Position numbers and translations under genes: made by a program. Below are positions 1-6,008 of a DNA stretch of 9,972 nt, piece after piece (positions within the stretch are counted from its first letter, which is position 1; each line of letters begins with the position of its first letter). The DNA is from an uncultured Sediminibacterium sp. Its GTDB lineage: Bacteria > Bacteroidota > Bacteroidia > Chitinophagales > Chitinophagaceae. The DNA lies in contig CALEST010000397.1 in the NCBI GenBank assembly GCA_937907555.1, forward strand, positions 1-9,972, given 5' to 3'. The notes beneath the pieces are model-generated. The model ran no database searches and was not told the origin of the DNA. It worked only from the letters and a program-made list of their open reading frames with translations.

Positions 1-261
1 AAAGAAAGCGTGCAAATAATACCTCTTTTTAAAATGGCTAAACCAATGCCTCAATGGCCGGCTACTAAAACTGATTTTATTGATGAACTAAGGCCTGGCA
101 TTCAAAAAAGATCAGCAGCCATTTTATCTGTTGTTTCCAGTAACTGGTTCAGAAAGCGACTGCTCCAATTGAGTGGCCATCTATTTGTAAATCGTTATGT
201 AGCCAATACTTTACTGCGTCAAATGCATGCTGGATTAAAGGCCCATCAGTTATGCCAATAA
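1..261 (+). CDS. C-terminal end of an unidentified protein (5' partial)
   Basis: An open frame runs in from the left edge, with no stop from base 1, and ends at TAA 259-261; 86 residues are visible. The true start is outside the window, so any internal GTG or ATG here is not taken as the start. The fragment is basic near its end, with helical-looking stretches such as RKRLLQLSGHLF and VANTLLRQMHAGLKAH, and has no membrane segment, metal-binding or nucleotide-binding motif that I can name. I do not recognise the family. It is believed to be real because it closes one base before a strong terminator and has no competing frame. It converges with tig. Confidence 0.6.
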   Translation, partial: KESVQIIPLFKMAKPMPQWPATKTDFIDELRPGIQKRSAAILSVVSSNWFRKRLLQLSGHLFVNRYVANTLLRQMHAGLKAHQLCQ

Positions 262-286
262 AAAAACCAGCCATTGGCTGGTTTTT
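262..286. terminator. Bidirectional Rho-independent terminator
   Basis: CCAGCC (267-272) pairs with GGCTGG (276-281) around the loop ATT. The stem is flanked by an A-run on the left and a T-run on the right, so that both strands read as a GC stem followed by a U-tract. It lies directly after the stop of the plus-strand gene and 20 bases beyond the tig stop, so it should serve both converging genes. Confidence 0.9.
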
Positions 287-305
287 AAAGTAAGGATATC
301 TTCTA

Positions 306-1670
306 TTAATGATGATGATGTTCTAATTTCTTAGCAAAATCATCTGCACTTATGCTTTCATCTTTTGCTTTTACCTGAGACTCCAATGCATCAAATAATT
401 TTTCTGCGTTGATTCTGTGGTAACTGTCTTCTACAAATTTCTTATCCTGCATCATTCTGTTGGCATAGTCATCAATCCACTGCTGGTTGTCGCCCAATGC
501 ACCTAACTGGTTGCCCATGTAGCTGAATAATTGCATTTTGGCAAAATTGCGGATGTCTTCAGGAAGTACTTCAATTTTGTTGTCCTGCGACAATTTGCTG
601 CTGATTAAAGTCCACTTTAGTTGTTTGGAGAAGCTTGGATATTCTGCTTCCGCTTCTTCTGCAGTTTTTGGTTTTTCGCCGCCGTTTTGTAACCAGCGTT
701 TCAAAAAGTTTTCTGGTAATTCCATGCTTACATGATCTACCAGGTAGTGATAAATCTGGTCCTGCACCTGATTGCGTGCAGACTGAGCATAGTATTTTTC
801 AATTTCTGCCTTGATTTCATTTCTAAGGTCAGCTTCGGTTTTAATATTCTCGTTGCCTGGGTAAATCTGCTTGAATAGTTCTTCGTCCAGAGCGGCTTTT
901 TCTACCAAACCTACTTTGGTGATTAACATATTGAAATATTTATCAGCATCGTCCTTGGTTAATCCAAGATCAGCCAAAATGGTTTCTGCTTCCTTGTCTT
1001 CAAATGCTTTCTTGATTTGCAGAAGAACCACATCGTCTTTTTTCTTGTCCATTAAGTTCTTGCGGAACTTTTCTGCAAAGTATTTAACCAGCACGCTGTT
1101 GTCTTTGCTTACACCGTTTTCAACCGGGTTACCTTTTGAATCGGTTTCAGTGAAAGTTACATTTAATACGTTGTCTTCTGATGTAACTGTTTCAGGCTCG
1201 GTCATTTTACCAAAACGAGTCTGCAATCTTGCGATTTCATCGTCAATCATGGCTTCGGTAACCGTTACTACGTAGCGGGTAGCTTCAAATTTGGACAGGT
1301 TTACTTCAAATTCTGGCTTCAATCCAATTTCGAATGAAAAAACATAATCAGACAGATTATTCATGTCTAATTTGTTTGCATCATTTTCAAGTGGAAGTGG
1401 CTGAGCAAAAATATCAATCTGCTCTTTGGTCATGTAAGCGTTCATTTCCTGCTCTACTTTACGCAATACTTCCTCAGAAAATACACCCTGACCATACATT
1501 TTCTTAACCAGACCAGTGGGTACCATACCCTTTCTGAAGCCGGGTATATTTGCAGTCTTTGCATATTTCTTCAGGCTGGTTTCAAAGCCACTAAAATAGT
1601 CTTCCTTGGTAAGGGTAACGGTAAGCTTATCATTTAATAAGCCAATGTTTTCTCTGGTAATTGTAGCCAT
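306..1670 (-). CDS. tig: Trigger factor, ribosome-associated chaperone with a divergent middle domain
   Basis: Trigger factor docks on the large ribosomal subunit near the exit tunnel and shields nascent chains. The N-terminal ribosome-binding domain (about residues 1-125) carries the family signature NIPGFRKGMVP (residues 41-51; GFRKG is the docking loop). The C-terminal helical substrate-cradle domain runs from about residue 255 to 445. The protein has 454 residues, slightly longer than the 432 of E. coli. The middle segment (about 150-250), which is an FKBP-type prolyl isomerase in E. coli, has no recognisable FKBP active-site pattern, so isomerase activity is doubtful. The protein ends in KLEHHHH, encoded by four CAT codons. 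The start is ATG, with a TAnnTTTG promoter about 30 bases upstream. It is transcribed alone, between a tRNA terminator and a bidirectional terminator. Confidence 0.95.
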   Translation of the reverse strand: MATITRENIGLLNDKLTVTLTKEDYFSGFETSLKKYAKTANIPGFRKGMVPTGLVKKMYGQGVFSEEVLRKVEQEMNAYMTKEQIDIFAQPLPLENDANKLDMNNLSDYVFSFEIGLKPEFEVNLSKFEATRYVVTVTEAMIDDEIARLQTRFGKMTEPETVTSEDNVLNVTFTETDSKGNPVENGVSKDNSVLVKYFAEKFRKNLMDKKKDDVVLLQIKKAFEDKEAETILADLGLTKDDADKYFNMLITKVGLVEKAALDEELFKQIYPGNENIKTEADLRNEIKAEIEKYYAQSARNQVQDQIYHYLVDHVSMELPENFLKRWLQNGGEKPKTAEEAEAEYPSFSKQLKWTLISSKLSQDNKIEVLPEDIRNFAKMQLFSYMGNQLGALGDNQQWIDDYANRMMQDKKFVEDSYHRINAEKLFDALESQVKAKDESISADDFAKKLEHHHH

Positions 1671-1700
1671 ATAGGTGTTTTATATACTTAAATTCGGGCT

Positions 1701-1709
1701 GCAAAGGTA
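1701..1709 (-). promoter_or_regulatory. Bacteroidota -7 promoter element for tig
   Basis: The minus strand reads TACCTTTGC, a full match to the TAnnTTTG -7 box of the Bacteroidota housekeeping sigma factor. It is 31 bases before the tig ATG. No good TTTG -33 element is seen at the expected distance, where the tRNA terminator lies. Transcription should begin a few bases downstream, giving a leader of roughly 25 nt without a Shine-Dalgarno sequence. Confidence 0.6.
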
Positions 1710-1721
1710 GGGGTTTCGCAT

Positions 1722-1746
1722 AAAAAAACCACCTATAAAGGTGGTT
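1722..1746 (-). terminator. Rho-independent terminator of the tRNA-Leu transcript
   Basis: On the minus strand AACCACCT pairs with AGGTGGTT around a four-base loop, followed by seven T residues (the A-run at 1722-1728). It begins three bases after the 3' end of the tRNA and separates this transcript from tig. Confidence 0.85.
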
Positions 1747-1749
1747 CAG

Positions 1750-1831
1750 TGCGGATGATAGGGGTCGAACCTACATGCCTCGCGGCGCTAGATCCTAAGT
1801 CTAGTGCGTCTGCCAATTTCGCCACATCCGC
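1750..1831 (-). tRNA. tRNA-Leu, anticodon UAG
   Basis: The minus strand folds as a class II tRNA. The acceptor stem is GCGGATG (5' end at 1831) with CATCCGC (1757-1751) and an A discriminator at 1750. The D arm contains TGGCGAAATTGGCAGA. The anticodon stem is CTAGA/TCTAG with loop CTTAGGA, giving anticodon TAG (1797-1795), which reads CUA and other CUN leucine codons. A long variable arm and a T arm with GGTTCGACCC follow. The CCA end is not encoded, as the bases after the discriminator read CTG, so it must be added by a nucleotidyltransferase. Confidence 0.95.
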
Positions 1832-1842
1832 ATTTGGGACGG

Positions 1843-1850
1843 CAAAAATA
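1843..1850 (-). promoter_or_regulatory. -7 promoter element for tRNA-Leu
   Basis: The minus strand reads TATTTTTG, matching TAnnTTTG, 11 bases before the mature 5' end of the tRNA. It lies in the 29-base gap after the histidine kinase stop, so the tRNA need not depend on read-through. The -33 region would fall inside the kinase's last codons and shows no clear TTTG. Confidence 0.55.
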
Positions 1851-1860
1851 GGGGAATTTT

Positions 1861-2604
1861 TTAAAAACGAACAGTAAATTTTGTTCCTTTTTGTGATTCA
1901 CTTTCACAAAAAATATTTCCGCCCTGTTCTTCAATCTGATTTTTTATGAGATAAAGACCAATTCCCTTGCTGTCGAATCCGCTGTGAAAGCTCTTCTGGA
2001 ATTTAAACAGCAAGTGGCCAAACTTAGCCATGTCAATGCCTAAGCCGTTATCTGTAACCGATAAATGAATGGCACCTTCTTTTTCGAAGGTTTCAATACG
2101 AATGGCCGGAGGAGTTCCGGGTTTGGTATATTTAAGGCTATTGCTCAGTAAATTGTAAACAATACTTTGTAAGTAAACCCTGGGATAATAAATCTGTGCC
2201 ACTTCCAGGTTTTGCTCAATAACAGCGTTCTTTTGCTGAATCACATCCTGTAGCTGAAGCAAAGCGCTGTTGATGACTTCCTCAAAAGAACAATCCGATG
2301 CCGGTATGTCTTTTTCCAAATGGATTTGTAAAATCTGAATCAGTTCATTGAGGTTGTTGGTAAGGTCCTTGCTGATTTTTTTTAAATAATCCATGGAAGC
2401 CTTCTTCAGTTCCGGATCATTGGTACTCTCATACATTTCCAGCATTTTGGAAATATTATGGGCAGGTCCTCTAACATCATGCGTGATAATCCCAGCAAAA
2501 TCTTTTAGCTGACTTACTTTTTTTTCCAGTGCATGTTGCGTTTTCAGCAATTTTCGGTTTTGCTCTTCTAAGCTTTCCGGTGCTATAGGAGTAGGGTTAA
2601 TCAT
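1861..2604 (-). CDS. Small cytoplasmic sensor histidine kinase without a visible sensor domain
   Basis: This is a two-component histidine kinase core of 247 residues, autophosphorylating a histidine and passing phosphate to an unidentified response regulator. A short coiled coil (about residues 11-37) leads into the HisKA helix with H-box THDVRGP (His42). The HATPase domain has N-box NLLSN (151-155), G1 DNGLGI (185-190), a KFQKSF F-box region and G2 GIGLYL (214-219). There is no signal peptide, membrane segment, PAS or GAF domain. Such coiled coils usually follow a PAS domain, so this may be a stripped-down form that senses through a partner. I chose ATG at 2604; an upstream GTG (2637) follows an in-frame TAA directly and would add eleven residues from an odd GC-rich block. 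No regulator gene is adjacent. The tRNA-Leu gene starts 29 bases past the stop. Confidence 0.88.
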   Translation of the reverse strand: MINPTPIAPESLEEQNRKLLKTQHALEKKVSQLKDFAGIITHDVRGPAHNISKMLEMYESTNDPELKKASMDYLKKISKDLTNNLNELIQILQIHLEKDIPASDCSFEEVINSALLQLQDVIQQKNAVIEQNLEVAQIYYPRVYLQSIVYNLLSNSLKYTKPGTPPAIRIETFEKEGAIHLSVTDNGLGIDMAKFGHLLFKFQKSFHSGFDSKGIGLYLIKNQIEEQGGNIFCESESQKGTKFTVRF

Positions 2605-2636
2605 GGCGTATCGACGGCTCGGGGGGAGCGCCGGCA
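2605..2636 (-). other. GC-rich block immediately before the histidine kinase start
   Basis: About three quarters of these 32 bases are G or C, in strong contrast to the AT-rich sequence on both sides. On the minus strand it contains GCTC-CCCCC-GAGC, a small GC hairpin with possible extension by CGG/CCG, ending about 15 bases before the ATG. It may be a structured 5' leader that limits ribosome access, or a foreign insertion. No function can be assigned from sequence alone. Confidence 0.4.
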
Positions 2637-2677
2637 CTTAAAATTAGGTATTTAAAATGGAGTTTGAATGAATTATT

Positions 2678-2703
2678 AATTATTCGTCTGGTGATGAATA
2701 ATT
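2678..2703. repeat. AT-rich inverted repeat after the serine hydrolase stop
   Basis: AATTATTC (2678-2685) and GAATAATT (2696-2703) form a perfect 8-bp inverted repeat with a 10-base spacer, starting one base beyond the stop codon of the serine hydrolase gene. The stem is nearly all AT and lacks a T-tract, so it is a poor candidate for a factor-independent terminator. It might stabilise the mRNA 3' end or bind a protein upstream of the kinase gene. Confidence 0.4.
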
Positions 2704-2704
2704 G

Positions 2705-3940
2705 TTATTTTTTAATACCATCTAATAAAGCAGCAATGGTTTCTGTCATCCCTTTTTGCGTAATCCATCTTAAAACAACCACAAGGTCATTTACCGGGTC
2801 AACATATACCACATTATTCCCGTTGCCCAGGTGAACAAATGCTTCAGCTGGTGCACCCGGAATTAATTTCTGGTCAGTATTTAAATAAAAATTCATGTAT
2901 CCATATTCCTTGTTGGCAGGGCCCGGCGTGGTGGATTGTTTAATCCATGATTCTGAAAGTAATTGCTGGTCTTTCCATTTTCCTTTACGAAGGGTAAGTA
3001 AGCCAAATCTTGCCATGTCTTCAGCATGAATAAACATGCCTCCGCCCCAGTGACCTCCGCCACTAACCGATTGAACAGGATTCCCATCCAGTACAATCCA
3101 GGCATTTCTATAACCTGTCCAGCGCCAGGTATTGGATGCCCCGATGGGGTCCATAATATTTTTTTTCAAAACTTGTGGAAGCGCCTGTCTGAAAACGCTC
3201 GTTGCGGCAAGTGCCAAAGCGTTTACTCGTACATCATTGTATTCAAAAACAGTACCCTGGTTATTCCTTGTCCGGTTTAACCATTTTTTTGAATCGGCAT
3301 CAGGCCGGTCTGCCCAATCGGGTTTGCCCCATAAGGTTCCTTCCCAGTCACTGGTCTGTCTAAGCATGGATTCCCAGGTAATGGTTTTATTGTGAACAGT
3401 TTCAAAGGGATGCAATAATTCCGGTTGATTAAAAAGCAATGCAGGTTTGCTAACAGGCTCAGTTTGAAATAACTCAATGGGCGGAACATAACTGTGTACC
3501 GGATCCTGAACCGACCGAATTAATTGTGCATCTACTGCCAAACCTACCACGGCGGATAAAAAACTTTTTGCCACACTATGGGTCATATCACATTTTAGTG
3601 GTGTGCCCCATTCTGCTATTTTATAGCCTTTGTAAATAATGATGCCTGTCTGATCCCCCCGATCTTCAAAGGGTCCAATGCCATCTCCAAATGGTTCTTT
3701 GCCAAAAGTTTTGTAATGGTTTTCTTCCATACTTCTGGGATTGGGAGACTCCGCTGCCTTGGCGGTAGCAATTGTTTTTTCAATGGCTGAAGCGGCTATT
3801 CCCAGTGCTTCCGGGCTTTTAAATTCCCAGTTGGAACGTTCCGGATAATACAAAACGCCAGCCCCCTTCTTTGCTGGTTGCGCAATTCCGGTAAAGGCAA
3901 AAAAAATTGTAGCGATGAATAAATTGATTGGTTTAATCAT
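2705..3940 (-). CDS. Exported serine hydrolase of the beta-lactamase (class C / esterase) fold
   Basis: The protein has 411 residues and starts with a signal peptide (charged MIKP, a hydrophobic run, then about residue 20, IA-QP), so it should act in the periplasm or envelope. The catalytic fold is the PF00144 serine beta-lactamase-like family. The nucleophile motif is SVAK (Ser122, Lys125), in the context MTHSVAKSFLSAVVG. The second motif is YND (Tyr234), where YxN is usual, and the third is HLG (370-372), replacing the KTG of true beta-lactamases. HxG is common in esterases, D-aminopeptidases and 6-aminohexanoate-dimer hydrolases of this fold, so an amidase or esterase is more likely than antibiotic resistance. 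The substrate is unknown. The ATG at 3940 precedes the signal peptide directly. It lies 57 bases downstream of the helicase gene; no good promoter is seen in that gap, so read-through transcription is possible. Confidence 0.85.
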   Translation of the reverse strand: MIKPINLFIATIFFAFTGIAQPAKKGAGVLYYPERSNWEFKSPEALGIAASAIEKTIATAKAAESPNPRSMEENHYKTFGKEPFGDGIGPFEDRGDQTGIIIYKGYKIAEWGTPLKCDMTHSVAKSFLSAVVGLAVDAQLIRSVQDPVHSYVPPIELFQTEPVSKPALLFNQPELLHPFETVHNKTITWESMLRQTSDWEGTLWGKPDWADRPDADSKKWLNRTRNNQGTVFEYNDVRVNALALAATSVFRQALPQVLKKNIMDPIGASNTWRWTGYRNAWIVLDGNPVQSVSGGGHWGGGMFIHAEDMARFGLLTLRKGKWKDQQLLSESWIKQSTTPGPANKEYGYMNFYLNTDQKLIPGAPAEAFVHLGNGNNVVYVDPVNDLVVVLRWITQKGMTETIAALLDGIKK

Positions 3941-3968
3941 GCTACAATCTAAAAAAACTATTGCTAAT

Positions 3969-3989
3969 CTGCTTAATCTTCTGCTTAAT
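3969..3989. repeat. Short direct repeat between helicase and hydrolase genes
   Basis: CTGCTTAAT occurs at 3969-3977 and again at 3981-3989, a 12-base period in the 57-base gap between the helicase stop and the hydrolase start. It could be a two-site regulator binding element or chance in AT-rich DNA. Confidence 0.35.
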
Positions 3990-3997
3990 TAGAAAAA

Positions 3998-5242
3998 TTA
4001 ATTGCTGCTTCTTCCCGACTTGTAATAACTCTGCTTCACCATTCTGTTTCTGGGTGCAGGTTTTTTTATTTTTTCAGGTTGATTGGAACTGGCTTTTATT
4101 GGCGTTGCTGAATGATATTCATGATTGCTTACAACCGGCAGTTCAATTTTTATCAGCTTCTGAATGTCTTTCAAATAAGCTCTTTCTTCTGAATCACAAA
4201 AAGAAATGGCCATGCCGTTTTCTCCCGCCCTGCCAGTTCTGCCAATTCTGTGTACATAGGTTTCAGGAACATTGGGTAATTCATAATTGAATACATGAGA
4301 CAAACCATCTACGTCAATTCCTCTTGCTGCAATATCGGTTGCCACCAGAATACGGGTGTTGCCATTTTTAAAATTGGTTAAAGCCCTTTGTCTGGCATTC
4401 TGTGATTTATTGCCATGGATGGCTTCGGATGTTATTCCCTGTTTAACAAGATTTTTCACCACTTTATCAGCGCCATGCTTGGTTCTGGTAAAAACCAGCG
4501 CAGACTTGATGGAACTATCTTGCAATAAATCCTGCAACAGATTTTTCTTGTTTTCTTTTTCAACAAAATAAATAGCCTGTTCAATTTTTTCTACTGTAGA
4601 AGAAACGGGGGTTACTGCAATGGTTACCGGATTCTTTAAAAGCGTATTGGCTAATTTTTCAATTTCATCGGGCATGGTAGCAGAGAAAAACAGGGTTTGT
4701 TTTTTCTCCGGTAGTTTTGCCACTACTTTTTTTACATCGTTAATAAAGCCCATGTCTAACATACGATCGGCTTCGTCCAATACAAAAAAGCGGATATCTT
4801 TTAAATGGACAAATCCCTGTTGCATCAGATCGAGTAATCTGCCCGGAGTAGCGGTTAAAATATCTACACCTTTCTTTAAGCTGATTACCTGATGATGTTG
4901 CGATACTCCGCCAAAAATAACTTCATGCGAAATGCGCAGATTTTTTCCGTAAGCTGCAATGCTTTCGTCAATTTGAATGGCCAATTCCCTTGTTGGTGTA
5001 AGGATCAATGCTTTGATGCCTCTGGTAAAATTTCCGTTCAACTGAGACTGACATACCAATTGAAGAATGGGGATAGAGAAAGCAGCTGTTTTTCCTGTTC
5101 CTGTTTGGGCACAGCCCAAAATATCTTTACCTGCAAGGGCAGAGGGAATAGCTTGTTCCTGAATGGGTGTAGGGTTCGTGTACCCTTCTGTTTCGAGCGC
5201 TTTTAATATAGGCTCGATGAGTTCTAATTCTTTGAATAACAC
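3998..5242 (-). CDS. rhlE: DEAD-box ATP-dependent RNA helicase, RhlE type
   Basis: This enzyme unwinds short RNA duplexes with ATP in ribosome assembly, RNA turnover or cold adaptation. All core motifs are present: Q motif (GYTNPTPIQ, Gln28), motif I AQTGTGKT (45-52), Ia PTRELA (83-88), Ib TPGR (132-135), II DEAD (156-159), III SAT (187-189), V ARGID (306-310) and VI HRIGRTGRAG (331-340). The core is followed by only about 35 residues, with a lysine/arginine-rich end (KIKKPAPRNR...SGRSSN), much shorter than in many RhlE/DeaD proteins. The start is GTG at 5242: residues MLFKELELIEPILKAL align with the usual start of the family and no in-frame ATG lies close upstream. A promoter at 5357-5388 implies a leader of about 108 nt, which is suggestive of post-transcriptional control as known for cold-shock helicases. 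Confidence 0.94.
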   Translation of the reverse strand: MLFKELELIEPILKALETEGYTNPTPIQEQAIPSALAGKDILGCAQTGTGKTAAFSIPILQLVCQSQLNGNFTRGIKALILTPTRELAIQIDESIAAYGKNLRISHEVIFGGVSQHHQVISLKKGVDILTATPGRLLDLMQQGFVHLKDIRFFVLDEADRMLDMGFINDVKKVVAKLPEKKQTLFFSATMPDEIEKLANTLLKNPVTIAVTPVSSTVEKIEQAIYFVEKENKKNLLQDLLQDSSIKSALVFTRTKHGADKVVKNLVKQGITSEAIHGNKSQNARQRALTNFKNGNTRILVATDIAARGIDVDGLSHVFNYELPNVPETYVHRIGRTGRAGENGMAISFCDSEERAYLKDIQKLIKIELPVVSNHEYHSATPIKASSNQPEKIKKPAPRNRMVKQSYYKSGRSSN

Positions 5243-5350
5243 AAAATGTGATTTAAATGAACACTTGAAGTTTCAAGTGGTATATAACCTGATATTGATG
5301 GGATTACCTTGTCACTGAAGTAGATTCCAGTCTAACTGAGACATATACGA
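5243..5350 (-). promoter_or_regulatory. Predicted long 5' leader of the helicase mRNA
   Basis: If transcription starts a few bases after the -7 box at 5357-5364, about 108 nt precede the GTG start. This is far longer than the leaders of other genes in the window. It contains no open frame of note, an 18-base inverted repeat close to the start codon and a small CAGT-TAG-ACTG hairpin. Regulation of the helicase through this leader is an inference. Confidence 0.45.
5262..5279. repeat. Perfect 8-2-8 inverted repeat in the helicase leader
   Basis: The minus strand reads CACTTGAAACTTCAAGTG, two perfect 8-base arms around two bases. It lies 19 bases upstream of the GTG start. As RNA it would form a 7-bp stem with a four-base loop next to the ribosome landing zone; as DNA it is a typical dimer-binding operator shape. 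Confidence 0.6.
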
Positions 5351-5356
5351 ATAGTG

Positions 5357-5388
5357 CAAAGGTACATTATTTGGCGCAGAAGCCCAAA
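5357..5388 (-). promoter_or_regulatory. Bacteroidota promoter for the helicase gene
   Basis: The minus strand has TTTG at 5388-5385, a 20-base spacer, and TACCTTTG at 5364-5357. This is the best match in the window to the Bacteroidota consensus TTTG-N19-20-TAnnTTTG. The -33 box lies inside an inverted-repeat arm. Confidence 0.75.
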
Positions 5389-5413
5389 TGAGGCTGTTTT
5401 CTCATTTGAGAAA
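5385..5413. repeat. Overlapping inverted repeats at the helicase promoter
   Basis: CAAATGAG (5385-5392) and CTCATTTG (5401-5408) form an 8-bp inverted repeat with an 8-base spacer. The right half also belongs to TTTCTCA-TT-TGAGAAA (5398-5413). The two structures share bases and so exclude each other. The left arm contains the -33 TTTG, which makes an operator plausible. The second hairpin lies downstream of the msrC stop but lacks a T-tract. Confidence 0.5.
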
Positions 5414-5448
5414 TGGATACTGTTAATGCTGTTGATTCAAGAATAAGA

Positions 5449-5919
5449 TTAAGCCAGCAGCCCAATGATTTGTTCTAAATAATGCTGATCAGTTTCATCA
5501 AACTGGTTGTAATCGCTGCTATCAACATCCAGAACGCCCCATATATTTCCGTCTTTGAATAAAGGAACAACGATTTCAGATTTAGATAAACTGCTGCAGG
5601 CTATATGACCAGGAAATTTTTCAACGTCAGGTACAATCAAGGTTTTAGCCTGCTCCCAACTGCTCCCGCAAACCCCTCTTCCTTTTCTGATTCTGGTGCA
5701 GGCAACGGGTCCCTGGAAAGGGCCTAGAACCAGTTCGTCCTTTTCTACCAGATAAAACCCTACCCAAAACCAGCCGAATTGCTCTTTCAGGGCTGCTGCT
5801 GTATTGGCAAGGTTGGCAATCAGGTTAGGTTCACCACTTAACAAACCTTTAATTTGAGGGATCAATGCCTGGTATTGTTCAGACTTAGTACCTTTGTTAA
5901 TCTGTAAATCTTCTGCCAT
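5449..5919 (-). CDS. msrC: Free methionine-(R)-sulfoxide reductase (GAF-domain fRMsr)
   Basis: The enzyme reduces free methionine-R-sulfoxide in the cytosol, using thioredoxin-type reductants, as part of oxidative damage repair. The 156 residues form a single GAF domain. The family signature is complete: GPFQGPVACTRI (Cys74), GRGVCG (Cys84) and HIACSS (Cys108). The 10- and 24-residue spacing of these cysteines equals that of the E. coli enzyme (Cys84, 94, 118), and residues such as the DVDS motif (131-134) close the pocket. Hence an active reductase is more likely than a signalling GAF protein. It is a single-gene unit: 89 bases separate it from the flippase gene upstream, and its own -7 box lies only four bases before the ATG. 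No other methionine start exists, so the mRNA may be leaderless. Confidence 0.93.
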   Translation of the reverse strand: MAEDLQINKGTKSEQYQALIPQIKGLLSGEPNLIANLANTAAALKEQFGWFWVGFYLVEKDELVLGPFQGPVACTRIRKGRGVCGSSWEQAKTLIVPDVEKFPGHIACSSLSKSEIVVPLFKDGNIWGVLDVDSSDYNQFDETDQHYLEQIIGLLA

Positions 5920-5922
5920 ACT

Positions 5923-5931
5923 GCAAAGATA
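5923..5931 (-). promoter_or_regulatory. -7 promoter element almost touching the msrC start
   Basis: The minus strand reads TATCTTTGC (TAnnTTTG plus C), and the ATG begins four bases after TTTG. Transcription from this box would start at or within a few bases of the ATG. The -33 region is imperfect: TTTA lies about 20 bases upstream. Confidence 0.5.
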
Positions 5932-6008
5932 AGTTCAAGGATTGATTTCAATAAATCCGTTGCGTCAATTCTATTAACCGCCTTTTTTTATTAAAACAAA
6001 CTATTGAA

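Noticed and set aside
306..320. Vector-derived His tag contamination at the end of tig
   Set aside because: Only four histidines are present, followed directly by a stop and a native bidirectional terminator rather than vector sequence.
871..1275. A 134-codon plus-strand open frame antisense to tig
   Set aside because: Its product is a serine-rich mirror of the trigger factor codons, with no promoter or family resemblance; the minus-strand gene is certain.
2605..2637. GTG start giving the kinase an extra N-terminal MPALPPSRRYA
   Set aside because: The GTG follows an in-frame TAA directly, the added residues come from an anomalous GC-rich block, and the ATG at 2604 gives a normal coiled-coil kinase start.
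2678..2703. Rho-independent terminator after the serine hydrolase
   Set aside because: The inverted repeat is perfect but almost all AT and is not followed by a T-tract, so it is listed only as a repeat.
3026..3489. Several overlapping open frames on both strands inside the serine hydrolase gene
   Set aside because: They overlap each other and the clear PF00144 gene, and their products are low-complexity or cysteine-rich in ways typical of out-of-frame translation.
4356..5206. Plus-strand open frames opposite the helicase gene
   Set aside because: The helicase has every DEAD-box motif in its frame; the opposite frames lack starts with promoters and any recognisable motif.
5939..5958. Hairpin GGATT/AATCC between the flippase and msrC genes
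   Set aside because: The arms are only five bases and an internal repeat competes with them; no T-tract follows.
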